Shown piece after piece: positions 15,124 through 23,552 of a DNA stretch of 35,620 nt (position 1 is the stretch's first letter; every line of letters begins with the position of its first letter). The notes under the pieces are model-generated. The model was not told the origin of the DNA and searched no databases. It was given only the letters and a program-made list of their open reading frames with translations. The translations under genes and the position numbers were made by a program. Source of the stretch: Propionibacteriaceae bacterium (GTDB taxonomy: Bacteria; Actinomycetota; Actinomycetes; Propionibacteriales; Propionibacteriaceae); assembly GCA_030538315.1 (NCBI GenBank), contig JAUNUF010000017.1:1-35620 (forward strand), given 5' to 3'.

Positions 15124-17931
15124 ATGCCGCAGAGCACACCACTTGTTGAGCACGTCTACTTCAGTGCACCGACTCCCCAAGAGCAGGACTCCTGGTGGGC
15201 CCGCTACGAAGCTCAGCTGGGCGGCCTAACCAAGACAGCGCGTGCTTCGGTTGAAGCCGATTCTCGGTACATTCTTCATCGCGGGGTTCTGGCTGCCGAC
15301 ACAACACTGCCCGAGGATTGGCCCCCGGGGAGGTCCCGCACAGGACTGGTCATGGGGTCGGTCCAATCAGGCAAGACAGCCTCCATGTTGGGGGTCTCCG
15401 CGCTCGCCATCGATCACGGGATCGACATCGTGGTGGTTCTCGCTGGCACTCGTGTCTCCCTCTGGCGCCAGACTTATGATCGTCTGTTGAGGCAACTGGA
15501 CGCGGGGGATGACAACGCTCAGAAGATCAAGCGACGCCTGCTTTGTCCGCTGCCCGGGGTTGTGCATTCTGACCAGACCGTCCCACTCAGCACGACATAC
15601 CGGATGCCACCGCCCCAAGTTCGTCAGCGACTCGCCAAGGGGAACCCCTTGATCGTGGTAGCCATGAAACAGACTGACCACCTGCACGCGTTGGCTGCTA
15701 GCCTTCGAATGAATGTTTATGAGGCGATTGAGTCCCTCGAAAGGCCAGTCCACATGCTGGTTCTGGATGACGAGGCCGACGACGGGTCGGTCTTGGACGC
15801 GGTGGTCGAATCTTCTCAAGACCCTATCTACGGCAAGCTGAAGCAGATCCCTCGTGCGATCGCCAACCTGTGGGATCCACCTCAGGGGTCCCCTGACAAT
15901 CTCTTTTCCACCTACGTTGCTTACACAGCGACACCTCAAGCAAACCTCCTCCAAGAGGACCACAACCCTTTGGCTCCGCGTGACTTTCTGATCTCGCTCC
16001 GCACCCCTCTGGATATCGGTCATCCGGTTGACACGAACGCCCCGGGTAACCTCGATGCTCCTCGTTCGTCCAGCTATCCAGAACCTGCCGGGATTCGCTC
16101 GTACTACACCGGCGGTGAGGTCTTCTACCGTCGCGCCGAAGCTGCAGGACTGTGCATACCCGCCACTGCTTCCGCCCAGCAGGATCTGGCAGATGCGGTC
16201 CGCGCTTTCCTTGTGGCTGGCGCCATTCGGCTGTCTCGTTCGAAGAAGATGGGGCCGGCATCGGCAGTTGCGACCCAGTTTGATACCGAAGCGGAAGCGT
16301 TGGCCGAGGTAGCATCGCCGCACTCAATGCTGTTCCATCCTTCCGCCACGATCGATGACCACTTCCGAAGCGCTGAGGACGTCTTGCTTTGGGCTGGTGT
16401 CCAAGACCGCGCCGTCGCTCGCGACATGCTCAGCACTGGTGATGCTCGCCTTCCTGGCACCCTAATCACCGAGCTCCAGGCTAACGGCGCCCCATGGTCT
16501 GAATGGCTCGACAAATACAGGGCCTCCGCGCGTGAGATCGAAGACGAATTTGGAGTGCTCCTGCCGATCGAATTTCCTGACTGGCCGACCATCGAGTCCC
16601 TCTTGGTCAATGAGATCATTCCCGGGACAAGAGTTGCGGTGGTCAACAGTGATCCGAACGCCGACGACAGGCCAGCTTACGTGCCAGTACAAGACGCTCA
16701 GAGCGGCAAGTGGCAAGCCCCCCGCGACCTCAGCACGATCTTCGTCTCTGGAAATGTCATGGCCCGAGGCCTGACGTTGGAGGGCATGACCACAGCGCTT
16801 TTTCAACGATCGTCTACAAACCCGTTGGCTGACACCCAGATGCAGATGCAGCGTTGGTTCGGATACCGCGGTTCCTACATCGAGTTGTGCCGCGTCTTCG
16901 CATCGGATGAGCAGCTGAGGCTTTTTCGCGCTTACCACGATGTTGACGAGGCCGTGCGCACAGCCATGTCGGAGTACATGATGGGCGGCGCTCCCGAACC
17001 GGCCGTCCTGCAGGGCCTGAACTTCGCTGCCACAGGGAAGATCGCAAGTGTCGGTAATCATCCGCTTGCTCCGGGTGCTCGTCCCTTCGTCACCGTTGTT
17101 AACGACAGTGGACACCCCGACCCAAATGCCAATATTCTTGCCGGTCTCTTCGGAGGCCCGTCCAGGGACGTCAGTGTTGCCGGTGTGCTTCGTGGCCGTA
17201 TACTGGAGGAACCCCTAAGCCTTACTTCGGCCGCGGACCTTCTTGACAGTCTCGCTTTCCCCGGCTATCGGCCAGGGATTGGGGGGTTCACCGGTGATTT
17301 CTGGAGCCGCGTCGAGGCGCGAGCGCATGCGATGGCTCCCTTGGACTCCCCCCTCTATCGTCCGCCCGTCAAGCACGGCCTGGGTGATCCAGCGCGACGA
17401 GTGTGCCCCTACGCCATCTCTGCCTACCTCCGGCTTTGGTCTGCGAGCCTCACCCGTTCGATCACGGGACTGTTCGTTACTGGCCGTCCCGGAGAGTTAT
17501 GGTCCTACGCCGATCTGGCGCGGAAGACTGCTGAACAGCCACGCTTCTGGGTCGGTATCCGGTATGGCGGCGGAGCCACAGTTTCCTCTGGCCCACTAGC
17601 CCAGTTGCCGTTCGATATCCGTGCCACCACCAAGCGGGTTGTCGGAGGTGAGTTGCAGACGACATGGGGAGCGAGTGATCCCAACGCGGGCCCGGATCAG
17701 TATCGTGGGGACGTCTATTTCGACTACTACCACCGTGGGGCACTCGTGCCGCTGAGCAGCGAGACATCGTGGCGGCCCAGCGGGTCTGACGGCCAGATAC
17801 TCTTCTACGTCAACCAACATCCCGACGATCCACACCCCACAGTCGCAGTCGGAGTCTGCATCCCTGCAGGTGGGCCTGAGCAGTTCTCAGCCACCCGCGC
17901 TAGGGTGGTTGTCGCCACGAGGAGCCCTTGA
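15124..17931 (+). CDS. Z1 domain protein (superfamily II-type ATPase of MORC-linked restriction systems), 935 aa
   Basis: Walker A is GSVQSGKT (78-85), motif II LDDEADD (214-220) and motif III TATP (268-271). The Z1 signature region follows: ARGLTLEGMT (547-556) and QMQRWFGYRG (about 574-583). The remaining 350 residues are divergent and may contact DNA or partners. Z1 proteins are recurrent partners of GHKL/MORC-like ATPases, cytosine methyltransferases and PD-(D/E)XK nucleases in bacterial conflict loci. The protein probably translocates on or remodels DNA and licenses the nuclease encoded next. It starts 3 nt after the DUF262 stop and ends in a 1-nt overlap with the DUF4420 gene. Confidence 0.9.
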   Translation: MPQSTPLVEHVYFSAPTPQEQDSWWARYEAQLGGLTKTARASVEADSRYILHRGVLAADTTLPEDWPPGRSRTGLVMGSVQSGKTASMLGVSALAIDHGIDIVVVLAGTRVSLWRQTYDRLLRQLDAGDDNAQKIKRRLLCPLPGVVHSDQTVPLSTTYRMPPPQVRQRLAKGNPLIVVAMKQTDHLHALAASLRMNVYEAIESLERPVHMLVLDDEADDGSVLDAVVESSQDPIYGKLKQIPRAIANLWDPPQGSPDNLFSTYVAYTATPQANLLQEDHNPLAPRDFLISLRTPLDIGHPVDTNAPGNLDAPRSSSYPEPAGIRSYYTGGEVFYRRAEAAGLCIPATASAQQDLADAVRAFLVAGAIRLSRSKKMGPASAVATQFDTEAEALAEVASPHSMLFHPSATIDDHFRSAEDVLLWAGVQDRAVARDMLSTGDARLPGTLITELQANGAPWSEWLDKYRASAREIEDEFGVLLPIEFPDWPTIESLLVNEIIPGTRVAVVNSDPNADDRPAYVPVQDAQSGKWQAPRDLSTIFVSGNVMARGLTLEGMTTALFQRSSTNPLADTQMQMQRWFGYRGSYIELCRVFASDEQLRLFRAYHDVDEAVRTAMSEYMMGGAPEPAVLQGLNFAATGKIASVGNHPLAPGARPFVTVVNDSGHPDPNANILAGLFGGPSRDVSVAGVLRGRILEEPLSLTSAADLLDSLAFPGYRPGIGGFTGDFWSRVEARAHAMAPLDSPLYRPPVKHGLGDPARRVCPYAISAYLRLWSASLTRSITGLFVTGRPGELWSYADLARKTAEQPRFWVGIRYGGGATVSSGPLAQLPFDIRATTKRVVGGELQTTWGASDPNAGPDQYRGDVYFDYYHRGALVPLSSETSWRPSGSDGQILFYVNQHPDDPHPTVAVGVCIPAGGPEQFSATRARVVVATRSP

Positions 17932-18992
17932 TGAGCAACTATGAGGAAATACTCGACCGCGTTAGCGCCATCCCAACTGGCGCTGCTGGGCAGGACCGGA
18001 CTATCACCTGGCTGACGGACGCTCAGGTGGTCGGCCTCGCGCGGAATAGCCGGGGCCACTTGGAGTTGTTCCTGGCAGGGGAACGGCTCGAGCCCAAAAC
18101 CCGCACCGTTCGCGAGGCAATGGAGCACCACTCTTGGCATCGAGATGCCCTGCCGCCGCTGAGCGCCAACCGGCTCCTGTTGCCAGCATTGGGACACTTC
18201 GATCAGGTCGGATCATTCATCGCCACGGAGTTGCTCCGCGAGGGGGCTGAAACGAACCTGGCCCGCTCCTTCGCCGTGACCGAACCCCTGATCGAGCTCT
18301 CAATCAAACGTCTGGAGGTGTCCAACAGCGCCATCCTCGGACTTGTCGGTGAGTTGCTCATCCTTGATGGTCTCTGCAGGAGAGCTGAGGATCTCTATGT
18401 CGGGCCAATCGTCCAGTCATGGGATGGGTGGCGTCGCTCGTCTCGAGACCTGAGTTGGCAGGGGACAGGGGCGGAGATCAAGTCCACAACTGGCGTGACT
18501 TCAAGCCACATGATCAACGGCGTCCACCAGATTGAGCCTGCCCCCACTACCGATGACCAGACGGGCGAGGAACGCCTGCTGCTCGTTAGCATTGGACTGG
18601 CCATAGCTGAGCCAGACGTTTCGGCCATCAAGATCGCAACGCTTGTCGACAGTATTGTCGAGCGGTTGAACGCGAGCGGAGGGGCCGCGTTGATCGACGA
18701 CTTCTTGAAGCGTGTTGCTACCTACGGATCTGAGTCGGGGATCGGATATGACCACAGGACCATGGCCAACGATGCCCCGTTCTCCACGCCGTTCAGCGTG
18801 ACGTTTGTGCGCGGTTACGACATGGGCGACCCGGCGATAGGAGTCATTCGGCGAGAGGATGTCATCGCTCGTCAGCACGTTAGCCCTGAGTCCCTGACGT
18901 TCCGGGCGGACCTGCCTGCGACGGTTAGTCTTGGAAACCCCCTGACCGGCATCCGTAGGGTTGCCGAGGCGATTCTGGGCTTCCAGCAATGA
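17931..18992 (+). CDS. PD-(D/E)XK motif nuclease, DUF4420 family, 353 aa
   Basis: The central region reads LVGELLILDGL (E141), then RDLSWQG (D173) and AEIKST (E182, K184), which fits a GE...D...ExK restriction-endonuclease core as in DUF4420. It would be the DNA-cutting subunit of the Z1 complex. I start it at ATG 17931, overlapping the Z1 stop by one base (TGATG), because GAGGAG lies 6 nt upstream. A TTG three nt earlier is less likely. It is last in the operon and is followed by a 228-nt gap with no visible gene. Confidence 0.85.
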   Translation: MSNYEEILDRVSAIPTGAAGQDRTITWLTDAQVVGLARNSRGHLELFLAGERLEPKTRTVREAMEHHSWHRDALPPLSANRLLLPALGHFDQVGSFIATELLREGAETNLARSFAVTEPLIELSIKRLEVSNSAILGLVGELLILDGLCRRAEDLYVGPIVQSWDGWRRSSRDLSWQGTGAEIKSTTGVTSSHMINGVHQIEPAPTTDDQTGEERLLLVSIGLAIAEPDVSAIKIATLVDSIVERLNASGGAALIDDFLKRVATYGSESGIGYDHRTMANDAPFSTPFSVTFVRGYDMGDPAIGVIRREDVIARQHVSPESLTFRADLPATVSLGNPLTGIRRVAEAILGFQQ

Positions 18993-19220
18993 CCCGGAGA
19001 GGCGCTCTCGTCCACGACGCGCACATCATCAATACGCATGCCACAACGCCAGGCTAGATCTCACGGTAGCCGCCCGCGACCTCGCAGTTCCTCTCCGCAC
19101 ATGGCCTTGCCCGCGTGGCCTGCCTCAATCCATACCGACATGGGCGTTTGGCTAGTTTTCGACCACGGGCGCGACAGCTCGGGCAGGATGCTGCTTTGAG
19201 GTACAGACGTTAGGAGAAAG

Positions 19221-21794
19221 ATGGCGGGGCCGACCGATCTTCATCGTCGCCAACTGCATCAACTACTGGAGGTGCTTCGCTCGGTCGTAGGCGTGGAGTC
19301 AGCGTTGGAGGCGGTCATGAGTCTCCTCCATGCCCGAAAGTGTGACGGGGAGCTTTGGGACCGGGTGTTGAGTTTCAGGGGGCCGTTGGGACACGAACTG
19401 CGGCCCCGGTCAGCCAGAGGCCGCCGAGCCCTTGAGGATGTGCCGCCCCACGTTCTCAGTCACCTAATGCATGAGATCACTGCCATTCCAGCGGTTGACG
19501 TGACCCCAGTCTTTGAATTGTGTATCCGGTACCGCCATGAACAGTTGGGGCGGTTCGGTCAGGCACACACAGCCCTCGACTGGCTTGGCGCTTTGCAAGT
19601 TGCGTTGGGGAGTCCGATAGAGGGAGTTGTACACGATCCGGCCTGTGGTTACGGGGGCACGCTGCTCGCAGCAGCGCAGGCGGGGGCGACGCAACTCAGC
19701 GGAACTGACATTAGCCCCGATGCGCTGGAGACGGCGCGGATGCGGCTAGAGATGCACGGCCTGCGTGCCGAGTTGGATCTTGCTGATTCGCTGCAGGGCC
19801 GACCGCTTCTGGCAGATCGGGTCCTCGCAGACCCGCCGATGGGCATGCGCCTAAGATCCGACCAGCTTGAGCCTTGGGGAATCTATGCGCCCTCCGATGA
19901 CGTGGGGGCCTGGCTGCGGTTGGCCCGAGCAAGTCTGGGCCCCGAAGGGATCGGAGTCGTCTGCGTTCCCTTGGGGCGACTTTCTGCATCTCGGACCTTC
20001 GTGGATATGGTGGAGGATGCACTAGTCGAGTCGGTGTTTCTCCTGCCCAGCGGCAGCCACGTCGGAAGCCGAATCCAAATCGCGATGGTGACGATTAACC
20101 CTTGGCAACGCCCCTCTGAACGGCTTCCAGTGTTCGATGCACAGAGCTACTTCACAACGGATAGGGGGAGGGTGCCCCAGCCTGTTGAGGGAGCCATCCA
20201 GGAACTCGCTGGTCTCTTGGGCCACTGGCGGGGTCATTCCGAGCACGCCGGACCGGGCCATGTCTGCACCACCGTGATGCGATCTGACATCCGAAAGGGT
20301 TTCTACGCGGAGTTCGCCCCTGCGCCTGTCGAGTCGAGGCCCATCCCAACTCCAGGTGCCCGACTCCTGAAACAGCTGCGCGTTGAAAACGTTAAGTCCT
20401 TCTCCTCGGCGCAGGAGGCGCGCCTCGCGCCTATTACCCTCGTGTACGGGCCCAACTCGGCTGGCAAGTCCACCTTGGTCCAGGCGCTCCTGATGCTCCT
20501 CCAGTCTGCGGCGACAACCACCCTCATCACGAACGGACGATTGGCGCAGCTGGGATCGTTCTCCAGTGCAGTGAGCCACCATGACATAGAGCGAGATGTG
20601 GGTCTGGGCATCGATTTCGGAGTAATTCCCCCCTGGGGGACAACCGAGACTCTTCATCCAGATCTCCTCCGGACCATCGATGTCCGATACTCAAGGCGCA
20701 CGACAACGGACGCTGAAGCGTCAGAGATCAGGATCGGCACCGGTGTGACGCCGCCTTTGGTTGCGAGCAGCGCTCCCTTTGAGCATGAGGCCACCGCGTC
20801 CAATCTCGGCGGTGGCGAACTGTGGAGCATCAACGCAGACTCATTGGAGGGGTGGGCGGCCACGCTCGATGACTTGGATGGCGCCTTCTATGATCCGCAA
20901 CGTCAGCCTGACTCTGGCCGGACGGTATACAAGAGACTGGGTGCTGCAGTTCGAAGGCTCCAGGTACGCCCCGGCGTCCCGGTGCAGGCTGACAGGGTTC
21001 GGCTGATTCCGTCCAACGTTGTTGTTCCCCCTCTTGGATATCAGGGCCCCGACGCCGGCGAAATGCTTCAGTCCCGATTGAATCGCGTTATGGTCGCTTT
21101 GAATGATGAGGTCAGCCGTCTTGCTGACCGCGTGGTCCGTCTGGGGCCGGTCCGCCCCGCGCCTGCTCGCGTCACCCAACGTGTGACAATCAATGCCTCC
21201 GACCCCGCGGATTACCCCAGTTTTCTCTTTGAGAACGACAGCGCGGTTGAGAAACTCAACGAATGGTTGGGAGAACTGGGAATCGGGTATGCGGTGTCCA
21301 TCGAGCCGATCAGTTCTCGTAGCGGACTAGCGGCTGTTGGAGACTTTGTTGCGGTGGTCCTCACCGATCTCAAGACCGGGGTCCAGGTAACACCGGCAGA
21401 TGTTGGATACGGCGTCAGCCAGGTGCTACCGATCGTCGTCCAGTGCCTTCAAGCGAACGAGCAGGTGCTGTGTATCGAGCAGCCGGAATTGCATCTTCAC
21501 CCCCGGCTTCAGGCTAGTCTCGCTGACCTCTTTATCGACTCTACTGCGGAGAGCGGCGGGGGCAACCAGATCATCGCCGAGACTCACTCGGAGCATCTGT
21601 TGCTCCGTCTCCGCAGACGAGTTCGTGAAGAATTGATCAGCCCTGACCAAATCAGCGTCCTCTACGTCGATCACGACGACACTGGTGCGACGGTGAAGCA
21701 GCTCCGTCTCGGGCCTCAGGGAGAGTTCCTTGATCCGTGGCCAGCAGGATTCTTCGATGACTCCCTTGAAGATGTCTTGGGAGGATGGACGTGA
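19221..21794 (+). CDS. Fusion of an HsdM-like N6-methyltransferase domain and an AAA ATPase with DUF3696 tail, 857 aa
   Basis: Residues 60-300 match the HsdM/N6-MTase fold: SAM-binding DPACGYGG (139-146), GTDISPDALE, and motif IV ADPPMG (203-208) where the family has NPP(F/Y). Residues 383-857 are an OLD/SMC-like ATPase: KQLRVENVKSFS, Walker A GPNSAGKST (410-418), GVSQVLPIVVQ, Walker B VLCIEQPELHLHP (about 749-761), AETHSEHLLLRL, and a DUF3696-like end (DPWPAGFFDDSLEDVLG). Loss of the aromatic residue that stacks on the flipped adenine suggests altered or absent methylation, perhaps a DNA or SAM sensor. No HsdS is present. AGGAGA lies 4 nt before ATG 19221. The stop overlaps the next start (GTGA). 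Confidence 0.85.
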   Translation: MAGPTDLHRRQLHQLLEVLRSVVGVESALEAVMSLLHARKCDGELWDRVLSFRGPLGHELRPRSARGRRALEDVPPHVLSHLMHEITAIPAVDVTPVFELCIRYRHEQLGRFGQAHTALDWLGALQVALGSPIEGVVHDPACGYGGTLLAAAQAGATQLSGTDISPDALETARMRLEMHGLRAELDLADSLQGRPLLADRVLADPPMGMRLRSDQLEPWGIYAPSDDVGAWLRLARASLGPEGIGVVCVPLGRLSASRTFVDMVEDALVESVFLLPSGSHVGSRIQIAMVTINPWQRPSERLPVFDAQSYFTTDRGRVPQPVEGAIQELAGLLGHWRGHSEHAGPGHVCTTVMRSDIRKGFYAEFAPAPVESRPIPTPGARLLKQLRVENVKSFSSAQEARLAPITLVYGPNSAGKSTLVQALLMLLQSAATTTLITNGRLAQLGSFSSAVSHHDIERDVGLGIDFGVIPPWGTTETLHPDLLRTIDVRYSRRTTTDAEASEIRIGTGVTPPLVASSAPFEHEATASNLGGGELWSINADSLEGWAATLDDLDGAFYDPQRQPDSGRTVYKRLGAAVRRLQVRPGVPVQADRVRLIPSNVVVPPLGYQGPDAGEMLQSRLNRVMVALNDEVSRLADRVVRLGPVRPAPARVTQRVTINASDPADYPSFLFENDSAVEKLNEWLGELGIGYAVSIEPISSRSGLAAVGDFVAVVLTDLKTGVQVTPADVGYGVSQVLPIVVQCLQANEQVLCIEQPELHLHPRLQASLADLFIDSTAESGGGNQIIAETHSEHLLLRLRRRVREELISPDQISVLYVDHDDTGATVKQLRLGPQGEFLDPWPAGFFDDSLEDVLGGWT

Positions 21795-22807
21795 TTCTCC
21801 AAACTGCGATCGATGCCCGAGCATTGGGTGAACTGCTGGACCAGAGCCCTCGGATGCGCATGGCACTGCATCGAATACTGACGAATCTGTTGCTGCAGCA
21901 TTCGCAACTGGTTTGGAGTGATCAAGCGGACACGAATGAACTGGTGCAGGCGCTCAGGCGACAGGCTGATCCAGACGTTGGCCGCCTCTGGGCGGAGACG
22001 CTCAAGGCGTTGGAGCGTTCTGGGCGGATGCGAACGCTTCGGCCCGGGCTCGATCTCACCACCGGGCAGGCATGCGACTCGGACCCGCTAGCGAGCGAGC
22101 TAGCCGATGCCTTGGACTTGGTAGTCGTGAGTTCCTCAGTGCTCGACAAGAAGGGGCTGGGGGCCACTGGCTACGGTCAGATGCCGGGTGAGCCGGAGTT
22201 GGCGGCGCTGGAGGCCGTCGACTCTTGTGACTCGGTTCGAAAGGTTAGGGCTCTACATGCCGGCGGCGGTTTCCCGTCCGGCACTGACCGAGAGACCGTG
22301 TGGCGAACGGTCATGCTGCCACTTGCAAGGGCCTCGCGTGAAGTTACCTTGTTTGACCGCTATCTATTGGAGCGCTTCGGGCAAGGCTCCTACCGCGCCA
22401 ACCATGTCAGCTGGCTTATCGAGCGGCTAGATCAGGCTTGCGCGCCAAACTCCACCGTCCGTCTGCTATGCGCCCTCAACGACAGCCACGAACGGGGCAC
22501 CATCGGGTCGGACTTCGAGAGGGAGGTGATTCGCGCTCCGCTCAAGAATATGACAGTCAAACTTGTTATGGCACCGTGGAAGGCTGGGCATGGGGATAGA
22601 GGTGCTCACAATCGACACCTGCGTTTCTCCTGCGGCATGGGGTTGGCGATTGAGGAGGGCTTTGATCGGTTTGGTTCTGCCCGGATTTCGGGTCCCGATG
22701 GGTTTGCTCTGAACCCTCTGACCACCGCAGATGCATTGACAAGGCGTTGTGATCTTGAAGAGTACGTCACTGGGCACCCTGACCGCGCGGAGTATGTTTT
22801 CCTCTGA
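21791..22807 (+). CDS. Partner of the MTase-ATPase fusion; possible MIT_C/PLD-like fold, 338 aa
   Basis: I start it at GTG 21791, which overlaps the upstream stop as GTGA and has GGGAGG 6 nt before it. ATG 21785 is the alternative, but GGGAGG abuts it. The N-terminal 190 residues are helical and unrecognised. From about 195 the pattern VTLFDRYLLE, SWLIERLDQ, VRLLCALND, VKLVMAP, then HNRHLRF-CGMGLAIEEGFDRF resembles MIT_C-type phospholipase-D-like domains, where a conserved HDR is followed by a GRGLD-like turn. This is pattern recognition, not a firm homology call. Coupled translation implies it acts with the ATPase, perhaps as its effector or DNA-binding subunit. Confidence 0.6.
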   Translation: MILQTAIDARALGELLDQSPRMRMALHRILTNLLLQHSQLVWSDQADTNELVQALRRQADPDVGRLWAETLKALERSGRMRTLRPGLDLTTGQACDSDPLASELADALDLVVVSSSVLDKKGLGATGYGQMPGEPELAALEAVDSCDSVRKVRALHAGGGFPSGTDRETVWRTVMLPLARASREVTLFDRYLLERFGQGSYRANHVSWLIERLDQACAPNSTVRLLCALNDSHERGTIGSDFEREVIRAPLKNMTVKLVMAPWKAGHGDRGAHNRHLRFSCGMGLAIEEGFDRFGSARISGPDGFALNPLTTADALTRRCDLEEYVTGHPDRAEYVFL

Positions 22808-22866
22808 CCGGGAAGGGCCGATGGACGGGCTGACCTGTCGGCACCGATTCTTCCCTCGGACAGTCC

Positions 22867-23538
22867 TTAGCCATCGGATATGGAGCTTGAATCGAGGATG
22901 TTACCGACCTCTGATCTGGCATCAATGCAGGCCTTACGGGCTCGTCCGTAGCTCGCATAGGTGAGCCCTGCGACGAGAGGCTCCGCACCCTGCTCGATGC
23001 GACCGATGCGGCGCAGCGCGACCTCAGCAGCGTCGACCAATTCCTGTCCGGAAGTTGTCTGGGCTAGCTGAGCGAACTCGTTGGTGATGGGTAGCAGTTC
23101 GTTGAGGGACCGTTGGAGGGCCAGTAGATTCGCGTGGACGTCCTGCGTGTGAAACCCATAGCGGGACTTGAAATCCAGTTCGGACTCGAACGTCGGGAGC
23201 AGACAGGCCTCCGGCGAGACGCCGGGCAGCGTCGGGAACTCACGAGGAACTCCCGAGAAGCCGCTGCCCGACGTGTTCATGCCGAGTTCGCGTTCGAGTT
23301 CGGCGATCCGGTCAATGCTCGCCCGTGCTGCTGGCTTGGCCTCCTTGCTGGCCGCGATCGAATCTCTCAAGCGCAGGCCAGCCCGTCCCGCTAGGGTCAG
23401 GACGAGGCCCAGGGGCCAGAGCGTCCACCAGAGCAGGGAGTAGTAGTGGTTGGGTGCTTCCTTACCTTTGGGTAGGAAAACAGCGCTCAGCAGATGGCCG
23501 ATCCCGATGTAGGCCAAGCCATACAGCACGTACTCCAT
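22867..23538 (-). CDS. Two-helix membrane protein of unknown function, 223 aa
   Basis: Two hydrophobic segments (about residues 3-21 and 34-53, the second rich in Trp and Leu) form a hairpin in the membrane. A charged helical region (about 60-90, likely coiled coil) and a soluble C-terminal domain follow. ATG 23538 has GAAAGG 6 nt upstream. It is the last of three closely spaced minus-strand genes, 14 nt after the previous stop. It faces the defence island convergently across a 59-nt gap. No family recognised. Membrane anchoring of a complex with the two upstream products is possible. Confidence 0.7.
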   Translation of the reverse strand: MEYVLYGLAYIGIGHLLSAVFLPKGKEAPNHYYSLLWWTLWPLGLVLTLAGRAGLRLRDSIAASKEAKPAARASIDRIAELERELGMNTSGSGFSGVPREFPTLPGVSPEACLLPTFESELDFKSRYGFHTQDVHANLLALQRSLNELLPITNEFAQLAQTTSGQELVDAAEVALRRIGRIEQGAEPLVAGLTYASYGRARKACIDARSEVGNILDSSSISDG

Positions 23539-23552
23539 GTGAGTCCTTTCGG

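Noticed and set aside
6986-22807. BREX, DISARM, Dnd/phosphorothioate or classic type I R-M system
   Set aside because: No PglX/PglZ/BrxC, DrmA/DrmB, DndC-like PAPS reductase, HsdS or HsdR is seen; the HsdM-like domain is fused to an ATPase instead.
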